64,000 bases of DNA from Fimbriimonadaceae bacterium (lineage in GTDB: Bacteria > Armatimonadota > Fimbriimonadia > Fimbriimonadales > Fimbriimonadaceae), in NCBI GenBank assembly GCA_026129685.1, contig JAHCHO010000002.1, forward strand, positions 62,001 to 126,000. Reading direction: 5' to 3'. Of the stretch, positions 28,890-40,394 are shown piece by piece. The notes below the pieces were generated by a model, which was not told the origin of the DNA, did not search any database, and saw nothing but the letters and a program-made list of their open reading frames with translations. Within the stretch, counting starts at the first letter, position 1. Each line of letters begins with the position of its first letter. Made by a program: the position numbers and the translations under genes.

Positions 28890-29561
28890 CTACGCCGGTC
28901 TCGCGTCTTCGGCGCCCAGAGCCTCCCGGGTGCGCCGCAGCTCCTGCACGAGCGTCTGGTGGCTCTGGGTCGTGGTGAGGTCGCTTCGCGTTCGTTCGAC
29001 GACCGCCCTTAGGGCGTCGCAAGTTCGGCGCAGTCCATGGGTCAAGGAGTCCGCGTAGTCGAAGCCGATCAGGTCCTCGTAGATCGTCTCCATCCGCGCG
29101 AGGATCGTCTCCGCTCCCTCCACCCGGCCCGAGCGCATTTCGTCCAAGGCGAAGCGCCGACACTCGCTGCTCGCCTCCCCCATCCCGTTCAGATACGTCA
29201 TCGTCTCGACCCCCAGCTCTTGCGGCGTGGGGTACGCCTGCCCCAACACGATCGCGAGCACCGCCGCCGCTTCCACTCGTTCCTTTTCGGCGTCGTGCAG
29301 GTAACCGGCGTGGAACAGCGAAGGGTGAGGCGACAGGGCGTCGCGCGCCTGGGTCGCCACCTCCCGTGCTTCACCCAGGAGACGTTGCGCCTCGTCGAAC
29401 TGGTGGCGATGAACGTGGCGGATGCACCGCGCCGAGAGTTGGGTCAGTTTCCGGCAAAGCGTCAATCCCGCCTCCCGAGCCTCGTGCATATGTTGGGCGT
29501 CGTTCTTGAGTTCTCGGACGATCGCGTCCCACTGCTCGGCAAAGGGCGGAGTCTCATTCAT
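28890..29561 (-). CDS. Translin family protein
   Basis: A 223-residue, mostly helical protein of the translin/TRAX family. The C-terminal region follows the translin pattern closely: ETMTYLNGMGEASSECRRF, then a run of helices, then LRRTCDALRAVVERTRSDL. The family binds single-stranded RNA and DNA; TRAX-type members use acidic residues for endoribonuclease activity, and the Glu in SSECRR and Asp in RTCDALR are at plausible places. Eukaryotic and archaeal members are well known, bacterial ones much less so. The start overlaps the radC stop by 4 bp (ATGA), implying coupled translation. Confidence 0.85.
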   Translation of the reverse strand: MNETPPFAEQWDAIVRELKNDAQHMHEAREAGLTLCRKLTQLSARCIRHVHRHQFDEAQRLLGEAREVATQARDALSPHPSLFHAGYLHDAEKERVEAAAVLAIVLGQAYPTPQELGVETMTYLNGMGEASSECRRFALDEMRSGRVEGAETILARMETIYEDLIGFDYADSLTHGLRRTCDALRAVVERTRSDLTTTQSHQTLVQELRRTREALGAEDARPA

Positions 29562-30211
29562 AGAAGGCCTCGTCGTCGGAAGCTGACGAACTCGGGGTCG
29601 CCAATGATCACGTGGTCGAGCACGGGCACGTCCAGTTCCTCCCCAATGCGCACCAGCCGTTTGGTGATGGCGAGGTCTTCGGGGCTCGGCTCCGGGTCGC
29701 CGCTCGGGTGGTTGTGGGCGACGACAATGGAGGACGCCCCCTCCCTCACCGCGACCCGGAACACCTCCCGCGGGCCGACGACCGTGCTGTGCAGGGTCCC
29801 GATGTGAACGGTCTGCGACCGATAGACCTTGTTCTTCGCGTCCAGCAACAGCACGACGAAGTGCTCGCGCTTCTCGCCGATCAGGTGCGTCAGCTCCGCG
29901 TAGACGTCCTCGGGCACCCCGATCGAGGACTGGACGCCTTTGTTGGCGAGGGCCGCGCGGCGACCCAGTTCGATGAGCGCCAGAGCCCGGTCGCACTCGA
30001 ACGCGTCGAGTCCGAATCGGTCCCGCAACTCGGTTGAACTGAGGTCGGTGATGTGACGAACATGCCCAAGCCCCTGCAAGAGGAGCTGTGCAACCTCCAC
30101 ATTCGGCGCCACGTCCTCTTCGCATCGGCTCAGCCCGACCGAGAGAAGGGCGGTCGGCGAAGCGGCGCGCATCCCCAGGCGTCGGAAGCCGGCCAGCGGG
30201 TCCGTTGACAC
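29558..30211 (-). CDS. radC: RadC-family JAB-domain protein
   Basis: A 217-residue protein with the RadC layout: an N-terminal helix-hairpin-helix-like region (FRRLGMRAASPTALLSVGLS, LLQGLGHVRHITDLSSTEL) and a JAB/MPN metalloprotease-like domain carrying HNHPSGDPEPSPED. The name comes from a supposed repair role that was later withdrawn, and the activity is uncertain. The GTG start at 30211 is chosen by alignment to the usual N-terminus; the frame is open to 30430, but that would overlap the glutathione peroxidase gene. It is translationally coupled to the translin gene. Confidence 0.88.
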   Translation of the reverse strand: MSTDPLAGFRRLGMRAASPTALLSVGLSRCEEDVAPNVEVAQLLLQGLGHVRHITDLSSTELRDRFGLDAFECDRALALIELGRRAALANKGVQSSIGVPEDVYAELTHLIGEKREHFVVLLLDAKNKVYRSQTVHIGTLHSTVVGPREVFRVAVREGASSIVVAHNHPSGDPEPSPEDLAITKRLVRIGEELDVPVLDHVIIGDPEFVSFRRRGLL

Positions 30212-30264
30212 GTCGTCGGGGATTCGACGGGGATCGCCGGCTTCCTTCCCGCCTTCTTGGAGAC

Positions 30265-30861
30265 CTACTTTGGCTCGGCGAGCGCCTTGAGAATTGCGGT
30301 CGTCAGGATCTGGTCGTCCGGCTTCGTGCGAGACGAGAACCGGGCGATCACCCGCCCGTCGCGACCGACCAGGAACTTGGCGAAATTCCAGTCCACATCC
30401 TCTCGCGGCTCGACCGAACCGATCAACCACTGGTAGAGCGGGTCGATGTCGATCCCTTTGACCGAGATCTTCGAGAACATCGGGAAGGTGACCCCGAACT
30501 TCGATTCGCAGAACTCCTTGATCTCCTCGTTCGTCCCGGGCTCTTGGGCGCCGAAATCGTTCGAGGGGAAGCCCGCGACCACCAGGCCCCGTTCCTGGTA
30601 GCGGCGATAGAGTTTCTCAAGGCCCGCGTACTGGGGGGTGTTCCCACACTGGCTCGCCACGTTGACCACCAAGACCACCTTGCCCCGGAACTTGCGGAGC
30701 GAAACGTCCCGCCCCTCGATGTCCTTCACGACGAAATCGTGGAGGGTCGTTCCGTCTTTCTTCGACTGGCCCGGCCGGGGCGAGGCCGCGTACGCCACCA
30801 AGGTGGCGACGAGCAGAGCGGCGGCACCGAAAGCGAGGTTCCTGAAGCGCATCATTGACAT
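30265..30861 (-). CDS. Exported glutathione peroxidase-family protein
   Basis: A 198-residue thiol peroxidase with an N-terminal signal or anchor (FGAAALLVATLVAYAAS). The catalytic tetrad is recognisable: Cys in VASQCGNTPQY, Gln in DFGAQEPGT, and Trp/Asn in DWNFAKFLV. It uses Cys rather than selenocysteine, so it is more likely thioredoxin-dependent than glutathione-dependent. It is the first gene of a minus-strand run with radC and translin, 53 bp upstream of radC. A role in reducing lipid or hydrogen peroxides at the cell surface is likely. Confidence 0.92.
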   Translation of the reverse strand: MSMMRFRNLAFGAAALLVATLVAYAASPRPGQSKKDGTTLHDFVVKDIEGRDVSLRKFRGKVVLVVNVASQCGNTPQYAGLEKLYRRYQERGLVVAGFPSNDFGAQEPGTNEEIKEFCESKFGVTFPMFSKISVKGIDIDPLYQWLIGSVEPREDVDWNFAKFLVGRDGRVIARFSSRTKPDDQILTTAILKALAEPK

Positions 30862-30978
30862 CCTGAACGCGCCCGGCGGGCGCGAGTTCGCAATGATATG
30901 GACGAATCGCCCCCCAGGTGGGTTACCCGAGGGTCCGATCGCAACCGACCGAGGGCCGAATCACGTAGAATTGTGTCG

Positions 30979-33042
<2,064 letters not shown>

Positions 33043-33126
33043 GCCGCGAACACGGTGCCGGGTCTTGGGGTCTCACAACCGAATCCGCCGTGCGGAAGGC
33101 GGAAAATCGCTTACAATAGGAATACC

Positions 33127-36009
33127 ATGCGGCTCAGAGGGTTCTTGCGTGCCGCGGGCGGCTTCGGTCTGCTCGCGATGGCGACGTTGGTCGCCGCTCA
33201 AAAAACCGACCGGCTCGTTCCGGTCGACCAATATGTAACGGGTCCGGCGGTGGTGGACAGCACCTACAACTACTTCCCGCCGATCGACAACTCCCTTCAG
33301 AAGCCGAGCAAGCGTCCGGCCAACCCTTTGAAGCTCTTCACCGAGCCGGGCCTGCCGAACAAGCTCGTGCCGGGCGGCATGCTCAAAGAGACTCGCGGCG
33401 CTCCCGAGATGCGGTTTCCGGGCATCAGCTACACGGGCTGGATTCCTCCCGACCCCGACATGGCGGTCGGCCCCAACCACTATATCGAGGTCGTCAACAG
33501 CCGGATGGCGATCTACCAGAAGTCGAACGGTAGCGCGACCTTCCAGCAGAATCTGGACGGCGCCAACTTCTTCTCCGGCCTGGGCGCCACGAACTTCACC
33601 TTCGACCCCAAGGTCTTCTACGATCCGGTTTCGCAACGATTCGTGGTCCTGATCCTCGAGGAGCAGGACAGCCCCCAGGTCAGCAAGGTCCTTATGGCCG
33701 TCTCGGACGACAGCGACCCGAACGGCACGTGGTTCAAGTACCGCCTCGAGGCGGCCCAGGTACTCAGCGGCAACAACACCTGGATGGACTATCCCGGCAT
33801 GGGCTTCACCAGCGACGCCTTTGTCGTCTGCGGCAACCAGTTCGGGTTTTCCGGCGGCTACGGTGGCGTCCAGTTCATGATCCTTCCGAAGGCCACGATG
33901 CTGACGGGCGGTTCGGTGACGGTCACGCGCTACCAGACGTCCTCTTCGAGTTTTTCGGTCCAGCTGTCCCAGGCCGCGGAGAGCAACAACACGCTCTACG
34001 GGGTGTCCGAGCAGACCTCGACCTCGCTTCGCGTCTTCCGTCTGCAGAACCTGGCGGGAGGTTCACCCACCGTCAGCCAGAGCGATCTGTCGGTTCCCGC
34101 CTTCACCTCTCCCTCCTCGGGAGCGGCGAGTCGCGGCGGTCGCCTTCTCGATGCTCTCGATGGACGCACCATCAACGTCAGCCAGGCGGGCAACCGCCTC
34201 GCGGTGGCCCACGGGATCGATGCCAGCGGCCGTAAACAGGTCCGGTGGTACGAGATCAACGTCACGGCCTGGCCGCCCACCCTCGTCCAATCGGGCAACG
34301 TGGGCGAGGTCGGCAGCGACTGCTTCATGCCCGGCATCGCGATCAACGGCAACGGCGATATCGTGACTTGCTTCACCCGCAGCAACTCGTCCACGACCGC
34401 CGACTTCTGTTACGCGGCGCGTCGATCCGGTGACGCCGCCGGCTCGATGGGAGCGATCCAACTCCTGGAGGCCAGCGCCGCCGTGGCCTATGGCAGCGCT
34501 TCCGGCACGAACCGCTGGGGCGACTACTTCGACGTCAACGTCGACCCGAGCAACGCCTCGCGATTCTGGATGGTCGGCATGATCGGCACGGCGGCCGCCA
34601 ACTGGGGAACGGTGGTCCACACGATCCTCATGGCCGAGCCGTCGCTCAGTTCGCTCACGCTGAACCCGACCACCGTGGAGGGTGGCCAGACGTCGACCGG
34701 CACGGTGACGCTGATCAACGCGGCCCCGGCGGGCGGCGCCCTCGTCGCGCTTTCGAGCGGCAACACTTCCGTCGCCACCGTCCCCGCCAACGTGACCGTC
34801 CCCGCCGGCCAGACCTCCGCGACCTTCACCGTGACGACCGCCGCCGTCACCCAGAACGGCACCAGCACGATCGGCGCGACCTATGCCGGTGACGCCAAGA
34901 GCGCCGACATCACGGTCCAAGCCAGCTACAAAATCGGCGGCACGATCACCAGCGGTGGCAGCCCCCTCAGCGGCGTCAACGTCCAGGTGACGGGTCCCTT
35001 CCCCGCCGTTCACAACCAGTCGCAATCGTCGGGCCAGTCGGTCACGGACTTCACCACCACCGAATCGAACATGGTCGTGACGCAAACCGGAACCGTCAAG
35101 GCGGTCGTGGTCGGGGTGGACATCACCCACACCTATCGGGGCGACCTGCGCGTGTGGCTCGTGCACCCGGACGGAACCGCCGTCATGCTCAAGGAGGCGA
35201 ACGGCAACGACAACGCCCAGAACCTCGTGACGACCTACCCGACCTCGACCACCCCGGTCGAATCGCTCGACGCCTTCATCGGCAAGCCGCTCAACGGCAC
35301 CTGGAAGTTGCGCGTCTACGACAACTTCTCGGGCGACAGCGGCACCATCAACTCCTGGAACCTCTCCGTCACCTACCTGGCGAACGGAAGCCAGAACGTC
35401 ACCACCAACGCGAGCGGCGTCTACCAGATCGCCAACCTCTCGTCCGGCACGTTCACCGTCACCCCGACGCTCAGCGGCTACACGTTCACCCCGGTGAACC
35501 GGTCCGTCGCCGTGGGGCCGAGCAAACTGTCCGAGAACTTCACCGCCAACTCCGCCACTCGGCCCGTCAGCGGCACCATCACCCTCGGCCAGTACACCGC
35601 CTCGCCCAACGGGGTTCAGCTCACGATGATCCTCCGGAACACCGGATCGACGGTGGCGCTCGAGACCAAAACGGTGACCCTTGACGGAAGTGGGAACTAC
35701 TCGTTCCAAACGTCGCTCCAGGGCACGTACGACCTCGCCATCAAGGGTAGCCACTGGCTCCGCAAAGTCGTCCCCGTGAACATCGCGGCGGGCGGCGTCA
35801 CGGGCGTCAACGCCAGCCTCCTCAACGGCGATGTGAACGGCGACAACACCGTCAACATCTCGGACTTCGTCGCCCTGCGCGCGGCGTTCGGGTCCTCGTC
35901 GGGTAGCGGCAACTGGAACCCGAACGCGGATCTGAACGGAGACGGAAGCGTCAACCTGGCCGACTTCCTGATCCTCCGGGCGCGCTTCGGCAACTCGGGC
36001 GACGCGTAA
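33127..36009 (+). CDS. Secreted multidomain protein: nested P-domain plus dockerin
   Basis: A 960-residue exported protein with a signal peptide (GFGLLAMATLVAAQ). Residues about 30-500 form a large propeller-like region of unknown function (WIPPDPDMAVGPNHYIE is characteristic). An Ig-like domain follows (about 515-600). At about 601-815 a carboxypeptidase-regulatory-like beta-sandwich (YKIGGTITSGGSPLSGVNV .. ASGVYQIANLSSGTFTV) is interrupted at about 629-754 by a proprotein-convertase P-domain (HTYRGDLRVWLVHPDG .. NGTWKLRVYDNFSGDSG). The tail has a SHWLR beta-sandwich and a type I dockerin-like pair (DVNGDNTVNISDF, DLNGDGSVNLADF; about 900-955). A TACAAT box lies 9 nt before the ATG. Confidence 0.88.
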   Translation: MRLRGFLRAAGGFGLLAMATLVAAQKTDRLVPVDQYVTGPAVVDSTYNYFPPIDNSLQKPSKRPANPLKLFTEPGLPNKLVPGGMLKETRGAPEMRFPGISYTGWIPPDPDMAVGPNHYIEVVNSRMAIYQKSNGSATFQQNLDGANFFSGLGATNFTFDPKVFYDPVSQRFVVLILEEQDSPQVSKVLMAVSDDSDPNGTWFKYRLEAAQVLSGNNTWMDYPGMGFTSDAFVVCGNQFGFSGGYGGVQFMILPKATMLTGGSVTVTRYQTSSSSFSVQLSQAAESNNTLYGVSEQTSTSLRVFRLQNLAGGSPTVSQSDLSVPAFTSPSSGAASRGGRLLDALDGRTINVSQAGNRLAVAHGIDASGRKQVRWYEINVTAWPPTLVQSGNVGEVGSDCFMPGIAINGNGDIVTCFTRSNSSTTADFCYAARRSGDAAGSMGAIQLLEASAAVAYGSASGTNRWGDYFDVNVDPSNASRFWMVGMIGTAAANWGTVVHTILMAEPSLSSLTLNPTTVEGGQTSTGTVTLINAAPAGGALVALSSGNTSVATVPANVTVPAGQTSATFTVTTAAVTQNGTSTIGATYAGDAKSADITVQASYKIGGTITSGGSPLSGVNVQVTGPFPAVHNQSQSSGQSVTDFTTTESNMVVTQTGTVKAVVVGVDITHTYRGDLRVWLVHPDGTAVMLKEANGNDNAQNLVTTYPTSTTPVESLDAFIGKPLNGTWKLRVYDNFSGDSGTINSWNLSVTYLANGSQNVTTNASGVYQIANLSSGTFTVTPTLSGYTFTPVNRSVAVGPSKLSENFTANSATRPVSGTITLGQYTASPNGVQLTMILRNTGSTVALETKTVTLDGSGNYSFQTSLQGTYDLAIKGSHWLRKVVPVNIAAGGVTGVNASLLNGDVNGDNTVNISDFVALRAAFGSSSGSGNWNPNADLNGDGSVNLADFLILRARFGNSGDA

Positions 36010-36029
36010 GGTCTCGTCTGCCCGTCGAG

Positions 36030-36056
36030 CGGGGGTCGGCCTTGGGTCGGCCCCCG
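36030..36056 (+). terminator. Intrinsic terminator after the P-domain/dockerin gene
   Basis: A 10-bp stem (CGGGGGTCGG with TCGGCCCCCG, two G-U pairs) and a 7-nt loop are followed by TTTGCCGTTTG, 20 bp past the stop codon. Confidence 0.7.
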
Positions 36057-36109
36057 TTTGCCGTTTGCGGGAGGAATGGCGGCGGAAGCGTCGAAATCCG
36101 TCGCTCATC

Positions 36110-38923
36110 ATGACCACCATGGTTCGCCCGCGCATCGGCGCCACGATCCTCGCCCTCCTCCTTGCCACGGCGTCTTTCGCTCAGGCCAAGAAGCCGCTGG
36201 ATCACTCCGTCTACGATGGATGGAAGTCCGTCGGGGCACCCGCATTGAGCCGCGACGGGCGATGGCTGCTGTACACGGTGAACCCCCAAGTGGGCGACGG
36301 TGAACTCGTCGTGAGGCAGACTTCGGGCAGCACCACCCACACTATGCCCCGAGCCACCGCTGCCCGCTTCAGCGACGATGGATCGTTCGTCGTCGCCACC
36401 GTTGTCCCCGCCAAGGCGGACGTGGACAAAGCCAAGAAGGACAAAAAGAAGCCCGAGGAGATGCCCAAGAACGCTTTGGCCATCCTCAGCCTGACCGACG
36501 GCGAGGTGCGCACGATCGAAAACGTGGCCTCTTGGTCTTCACCGCGCGACCTCGCGGGCTGGATCGCGTACCGGCTCCCCACCGAAACGGCCAAACCCGC
36601 GCCGGAAGGGGAGAAGAAGGACGAGACGAAGACCGAGAAGCGAAAGGACCACCGCCCCGGCACCGACCTCCACCTCCTTCGTCTGGCTTCCTCGACCTCC
36701 GACAAGATCGAGTTTGTGGACCAGTTCACCTTCACCGAGGACGGAACGCGTCTCGTCTTTTCCCTCTCGACCAAGGACGGCGCCGAGGACGGGCTCTACG
36801 TCCGCGACCTCGCTTCCGGCAAGACCGAGACGATCCTCAAGGCGCCGGCAAACTACCGCCAGGTTGCGGTGAACGACAAGCCTTTCCGCGTTGCCTTCTA
36901 CACGGATAAGGACGACTACAAGGCCACCAAGCCGCAGTTCTCGCTCTACGGTGCCGAAGGCGGCCGAGTTCGACTCCTCGCCAAGGCTGGCTCGGCGGGC
37001 ATTCCCGAGGGGCTTGTTCCGGTCGAGCGGGTTCGGCCGCGCTTCAGCGAGTCCGGCTCACGGGTGTTTTTCGGAACCGCGCCCAAGCCCGAAGAGGAGA
37101 AGAAGGACGAGACCCCGGAGGACGAAAAGCCCGTGCTCGACGTCTGGGCGTGGACCGACCGCCTGATCCAGCCGATGCAGCTCAAGCAGGTGGCGACCGA
37201 ACGCAACCGCAGCTTTGAGGCGATGGTCGAGTTCGCCGGCGGCAAAGTGCTCCAACTCGCCACCCCCGACACGCGCACCGCCACCATCGGCGACCGGGGC
37301 GACGGACGGTTCGCGGTGGCGACCGACGACCGGCCCTACCTCCTGGAGAGCTCCTGGAACATGGGCTACAACGACGTCTACCTCCTCGACACCCGGACGG
37401 GAACCCGCGCTAAGGCGCTCGAAAGGGTACGAGGCGGAGTCGCGTTTTCTCCGACCGGGAAGTACCTCACCTGGTGGAACGGCGAGCAAGGCGCCTGGTT
37501 CGCCATGGACGTCGCGCGCCGCACGACGGTGAACCTAAGCGCCACCCTGCCTCACCCGGTGGTCCAGGACGACCACGACACACCCAACGAACCCGGGTCC
37601 TACGGCGTCACCGGCTGGACCCAAAACGATGATCGCTTCCTGATCAACGACAAGTTCGATGTCTGGGCGACGGACCCCGACGGCAAAGCCGCCCCCGTGT
37701 GCGTGACGGACGGGGCGGGACGCCTCGAGTCCGTGCAGTTGCGCGTGTTGCGGCTCGACGCGGAGGAGCGATGGATCGACCCCGCCAAGCCGATGCTCCT
37801 CTCCGCGACCAACCTGGAAACGATGGCCGGCGGCTTCTACCGCGACACCTTCTCGAGCGCTCCGCAACGCCTTGTGATGATGGATGCCGACTATGGCAAC
37901 CCGATCAAAGCCAAAGACGCGGACCGCGTCGTGGTGTCTCGTCAGACCTTCGCCGACTACCCCGACCTCTATGCCACGACGTCCTCGTTCGCGTCCTTCA
38001 CGCGGATGAGCGACGCAAACCCGCAGCAAAAGGACTATCTCTGGGGCGATGCCGAGCTGATCGACTATCGCTCGATGGACGGCGTACCCCTCAAGGGCGT
38101 CCTGATCAAGCCAGGCGGGTTCGAGTATGGCAAGCGCTATCCGATGCTCGTGTACTTCTACGAGCGTCTCTCGAACACCCTTCACCAATACCGGTCTCCG
38201 TCGCCGAGTGGGTCCTCCATCAACCCAGCGTTCTTCGCGAGCCGCGGCTACGTCGTGTTTCTTCCCGATATTCCCTATCGCGAAGGCTACCCTGGCGAAA
38301 GCTGCTATGCGGCGGTGATGCCCGGGGTCCAAGCGGTCCTCGACCGCGGGTTCGTGGACCCAAAACGCATCGGCATTCAAGGCCATTCGTGGGGCGGCTA
38401 CCAGTCGCTCTACTTGGTGACGAAGACGACCATGTTCGCCTGCGCCGAAGCCGGCGCGGCGGTGTCCAACATGGTCAGCGCCTACGGCGGCATCCGCTAC
38501 GGAACCGGAATGAGTCGGATGTTCCAGTACGAACAGACCCAAAGCCGGATCGGCGCGAGCCTCTGGGATCGCCCGTTGCGCTTCCTCGAGAACTCGCCCA
38601 TCTTCTTCGCCGACAAAGTGACGACGCCCCTGCTCCTCCTTCACAACGACCAGGACGGCGCCGTGCCCTGGACGGAGGGCATTCAGATGTTCCTCGCGTT
38701 GCGCCGCCTCGCCAAGCCCGCCTGGCTCGTGAACTACAACGGCGAGGATCACGGAATCGGCAGGCGTCCGAACCGGCTGGACTGGACCGTTCGAATGCAG
38801 CAGTTCTTCGACCACTACCTGCAAGGCGCCCCGGCCCCGGTCTGGATGACCGACGGCATTCCCGCCGTGGACAAGGGCAGGAAACTTGGGCTCGAACCAA
38901 AGGTCTCGAAAGGCGGCTCCTAG
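36110..38923 (+). CDS. Secreted S9-family serine peptidase
   Basis: A 937-residue prolyl-oligopeptidase-family enzyme with a signal peptide (IGATILALLLATASFAQA). A beta-propeller (about 30-620) shields the alpha/beta-hydrolase domain (about 640-920). The catalytic Ser is in GIQGHSWGGYQ, the Asp in LLLLHNDQDGAVPW and the His in GEDHGIGRR. Two or three lysine/glutamate-rich insertions break the propeller (KKDKKKPEEM, EGEKKDETKTEKRKD, PEEEKKDETPEDEK). Such peptidases degrade peptides outside the cytoplasm. folK starts on the last base of its stop codon. Confidence 0.92.
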   Translation: MTTMVRPRIGATILALLLATASFAQAKKPLDHSVYDGWKSVGAPALSRDGRWLLYTVNPQVGDGELVVRQTSGSTTHTMPRATAARFSDDGSFVVATVVPAKADVDKAKKDKKKPEEMPKNALAILSLTDGEVRTIENVASWSSPRDLAGWIAYRLPTETAKPAPEGEKKDETKTEKRKDHRPGTDLHLLRLASSTSDKIEFVDQFTFTEDGTRLVFSLSTKDGAEDGLYVRDLASGKTETILKAPANYRQVAVNDKPFRVAFYTDKDDYKATKPQFSLYGAEGGRVRLLAKAGSAGIPEGLVPVERVRPRFSESGSRVFFGTAPKPEEEKKDETPEDEKPVLDVWAWTDRLIQPMQLKQVATERNRSFEAMVEFAGGKVLQLATPDTRTATIGDRGDGRFAVATDDRPYLLESSWNMGYNDVYLLDTRTGTRAKALERVRGGVAFSPTGKYLTWWNGEQGAWFAMDVARRTTVNLSATLPHPVVQDDHDTPNEPGSYGVTGWTQNDDRFLINDKFDVWATDPDGKAAPVCVTDGAGRLESVQLRVLRLDAEERWIDPAKPMLLSATNLETMAGGFYRDTFSSAPQRLVMMDADYGNPIKAKDADRVVVSRQTFADYPDLYATTSSFASFTRMSDANPQQKDYLWGDAELIDYRSMDGVPLKGVLIKPGGFEYGKRYPMLVYFYERLSNTLHQYRSPSPSGSSINPAFFASRGYVVFLPDIPYREGYPGESCYAAVMPGVQAVLDRGFVDPKRIGIQGHSWGGYQSLYLVTKTTMFACAEAGAAVSNMVSAYGGIRYGTGMSRMFQYEQTQSRIGASLWDRPLRFLENSPIFFADKVTTPLLLLHNDQDGAVPWTEGIQMFLALRRLAKPAWLVNYNGEDHGIGRRPNRLDWTVRMQQFFDHYLQGAPAPVWMTDGIPAVDKGRKLGLEPKVSKGGS

Positions 38924-39426
38924 TGACACCCGTCGCCATCGCCCTTGGATCGAACCTCGGAGACCGTCTCGCTCACCTGCGAGAGGCGGTCTCTCTTTTG
39001 GGCCAGGCGATTTGCCTTGAACGGGTCAGCCTCGCGTACGAAACGCCGCCGATGTACGTCGAGGACCAGCCACCCTATCTGAACGCCGCCGTCACCGGCG
39101 AGACCGACCTGGGACCACTGGCTCTCATCGCGTTCCTCAAATCGACGGAACATCGGATTGGGCGCACGCCGCACCAACGCTTCGGACCCCGAGAGATCGA
39201 CCTTGACCTGATCGCTTACGGTCGGCTTCGAATCCGGAGTCGCGGGTCCATTCCGTTGCACGTGCCCCATCCCCGTTTGCCAGAACGGCGATTCGTGCTC
39301 GAACCGCTCGCCGAAATCGCCCCCGGACTCGGGCTGCCCGGCTTGGGGTCGGTGAGCGAACTGCTGGGTTCGCCCACCGTTCGGGCGCAGGGGTGCGAGC
39401 CGTTCGCCCAAATCGCGCCTCGCTAG
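38923..39426 (+). CDS. folK: 2-amino-4-hydroxy-6-hydroxymethyldihydropteridine diphosphokinase
   Basis: Transfers pyrophosphate from ATP to the pterin alcohol in folate synthesis. The 167-residue protein has ALGSNLGDR at the start, the FGPREIDLDLIAYG metal-binding signature, and PHPRLPERRFVLEPLAEIAP. The GTG start shares one base with the stop of the S9 peptidase gene, and no other start is available without losing the conserved N-terminus. No folP or folB is adjacent. It ends in a 4-bp convergent overlap with the M48 gene. Confidence 0.94.
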   Translation: MTPVAIALGSNLGDRLAHLREAVSLLGQAICLERVSLAYETPPMYVEDQPPYLNAAVTGETDLGPLALIAFLKSTEHRIGRTPHQRFGPREIDLDLIAYGRLRIRSRGSIPLHVPHPRLPERRFVLEPLAEIAPGLGLPGLGSVSELLGSPTVRAQGCEPFAQIAPR

Positions 39427-40286
39427 GAAGCGGCCGATTCCTGACGACGAGGGTAGTCTCCCGCCATGATCTTGTCGTAGGCCCCGCTCAGCACCCAGCG
39501 CTCGAGTTGTTGGGTGCGATGAACGGGCATCGGGTGCGTGTACGTCGAGCCGCGCAGGATGAAGATCAGAATCTTGCCCAGATTCTCTAGCGCCCCGGCT
39601 TCCTGGTAGGCCCTCGCCTGATCCATGAACGCGTCTCGGTTGACCTCGTGAAGGAACCGACTCGGTCCGGCGGTGAGCGCCAAGTTGGCGTCGATCGAGG
39701 TGTTGAGGTCCTGCGCGACGAGCAACCCGGCTCGGTCGGCGGTCAGTTCGGCCTGCCGCGACCACTCCGTCATCGCCAGCACCAGGCCGATCGTTGCCAC
39801 GTCGCCCAAGCCCATCGTTCTTCGCCCAACCATCTCCAGCAACGGGATCAGGACGCTCGCGACGGACCGGTAGAGCACGTGGCCCGCCTTGATATGGCCA
39901 AGTTCGTGACCGATCAGATGATACAATTGCTCGTCCGTCAGGGTGTCGATGATCGAGGAGCGCAAGGTGATGTACGGGCGTTCGACCCCTCCCGCAAACG
40001 CGTTCGGGAACGGGTTGCTCGTGACGTAGAGTTCCGGTTCGGGCATGTCCAACACGTCGCTGGACTCCCGCAGAATCTCGTAGAGGGATTTGAACTGGTT
40101 CGGGCCGCACCGCACCGACATGGACATGTTCCAGCAATACAGCCACCGATCCACTCCAAGGTCGAAGAACTTCTGGATGATCTGAGGCAAGAGCGGAACC
40201 CGTTTCAGCGCGTCAAGGGCGACGCGGTCCGTCTCCGCCACGAACGCGCGGGCTTCGATGCCGTCGAGTCGCTTGCGATTGGCCAT
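39423..40286 (-). CDS. M48-family metallopeptidase
   Basis: A 287-residue HtpX/Ste24-like zinc protease. The zinc site HLIGHELGHIKAGH is intact and the third ligand Glu lies in QAELTADRAGLL. Hydrophobic stretches after the motif (VLIPLLEM.., DVATIGLVLAM) may be weak membrane segments. HPMPVHRTQQLERW is the usual M48 C-terminal box. The start at MANRKR is chosen because a TAAGAT box lies 10 nt upstream; an ATG at 40298 is the alternative. It diverges from the dehydratase gene. Confidence 0.9.
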   Translation of the reverse strand: MANRKRLDGIEARAFVAETDRVALDALKRVPLLPQIIQKFFDLGVDRWLYCWNMSMSVRCGPNQFKSLYEILRESSDVLDMPEPELYVTSNPFPNAFAGGVERPYITLRSSIIDTLTDEQLYHLIGHELGHIKAGHVLYRSVASVLIPLLEMVGRRTMGLGDVATIGLVLAMTEWSRQAELTADRAGLLVAQDLNTSIDANLALTAGPSRFLHEVNRDAFMDQARAYQEAGALENLGKILIFILRGSTYTHPMPVHRTQQLERWVLSGAYDKIMAGDYPRRQESAAS

Positions 40287-40394
40287 GGTTGAACGCATCT
40301 TACTGGCGAAAGACCGCTCTCGTTGCGCGATCGTGCCCCGACGACGACGACGACCAGAGTCGGAAGACCCGTCGTCCTCCCATAATCAAGCGGC

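Noticed and set aside
34063-36168. 701-codon minus-strand open frame opposite the P-domain/dockerin gene
   Set aside because: Arg/Gly/Val-rich antisense shadow with no recognisable domain.
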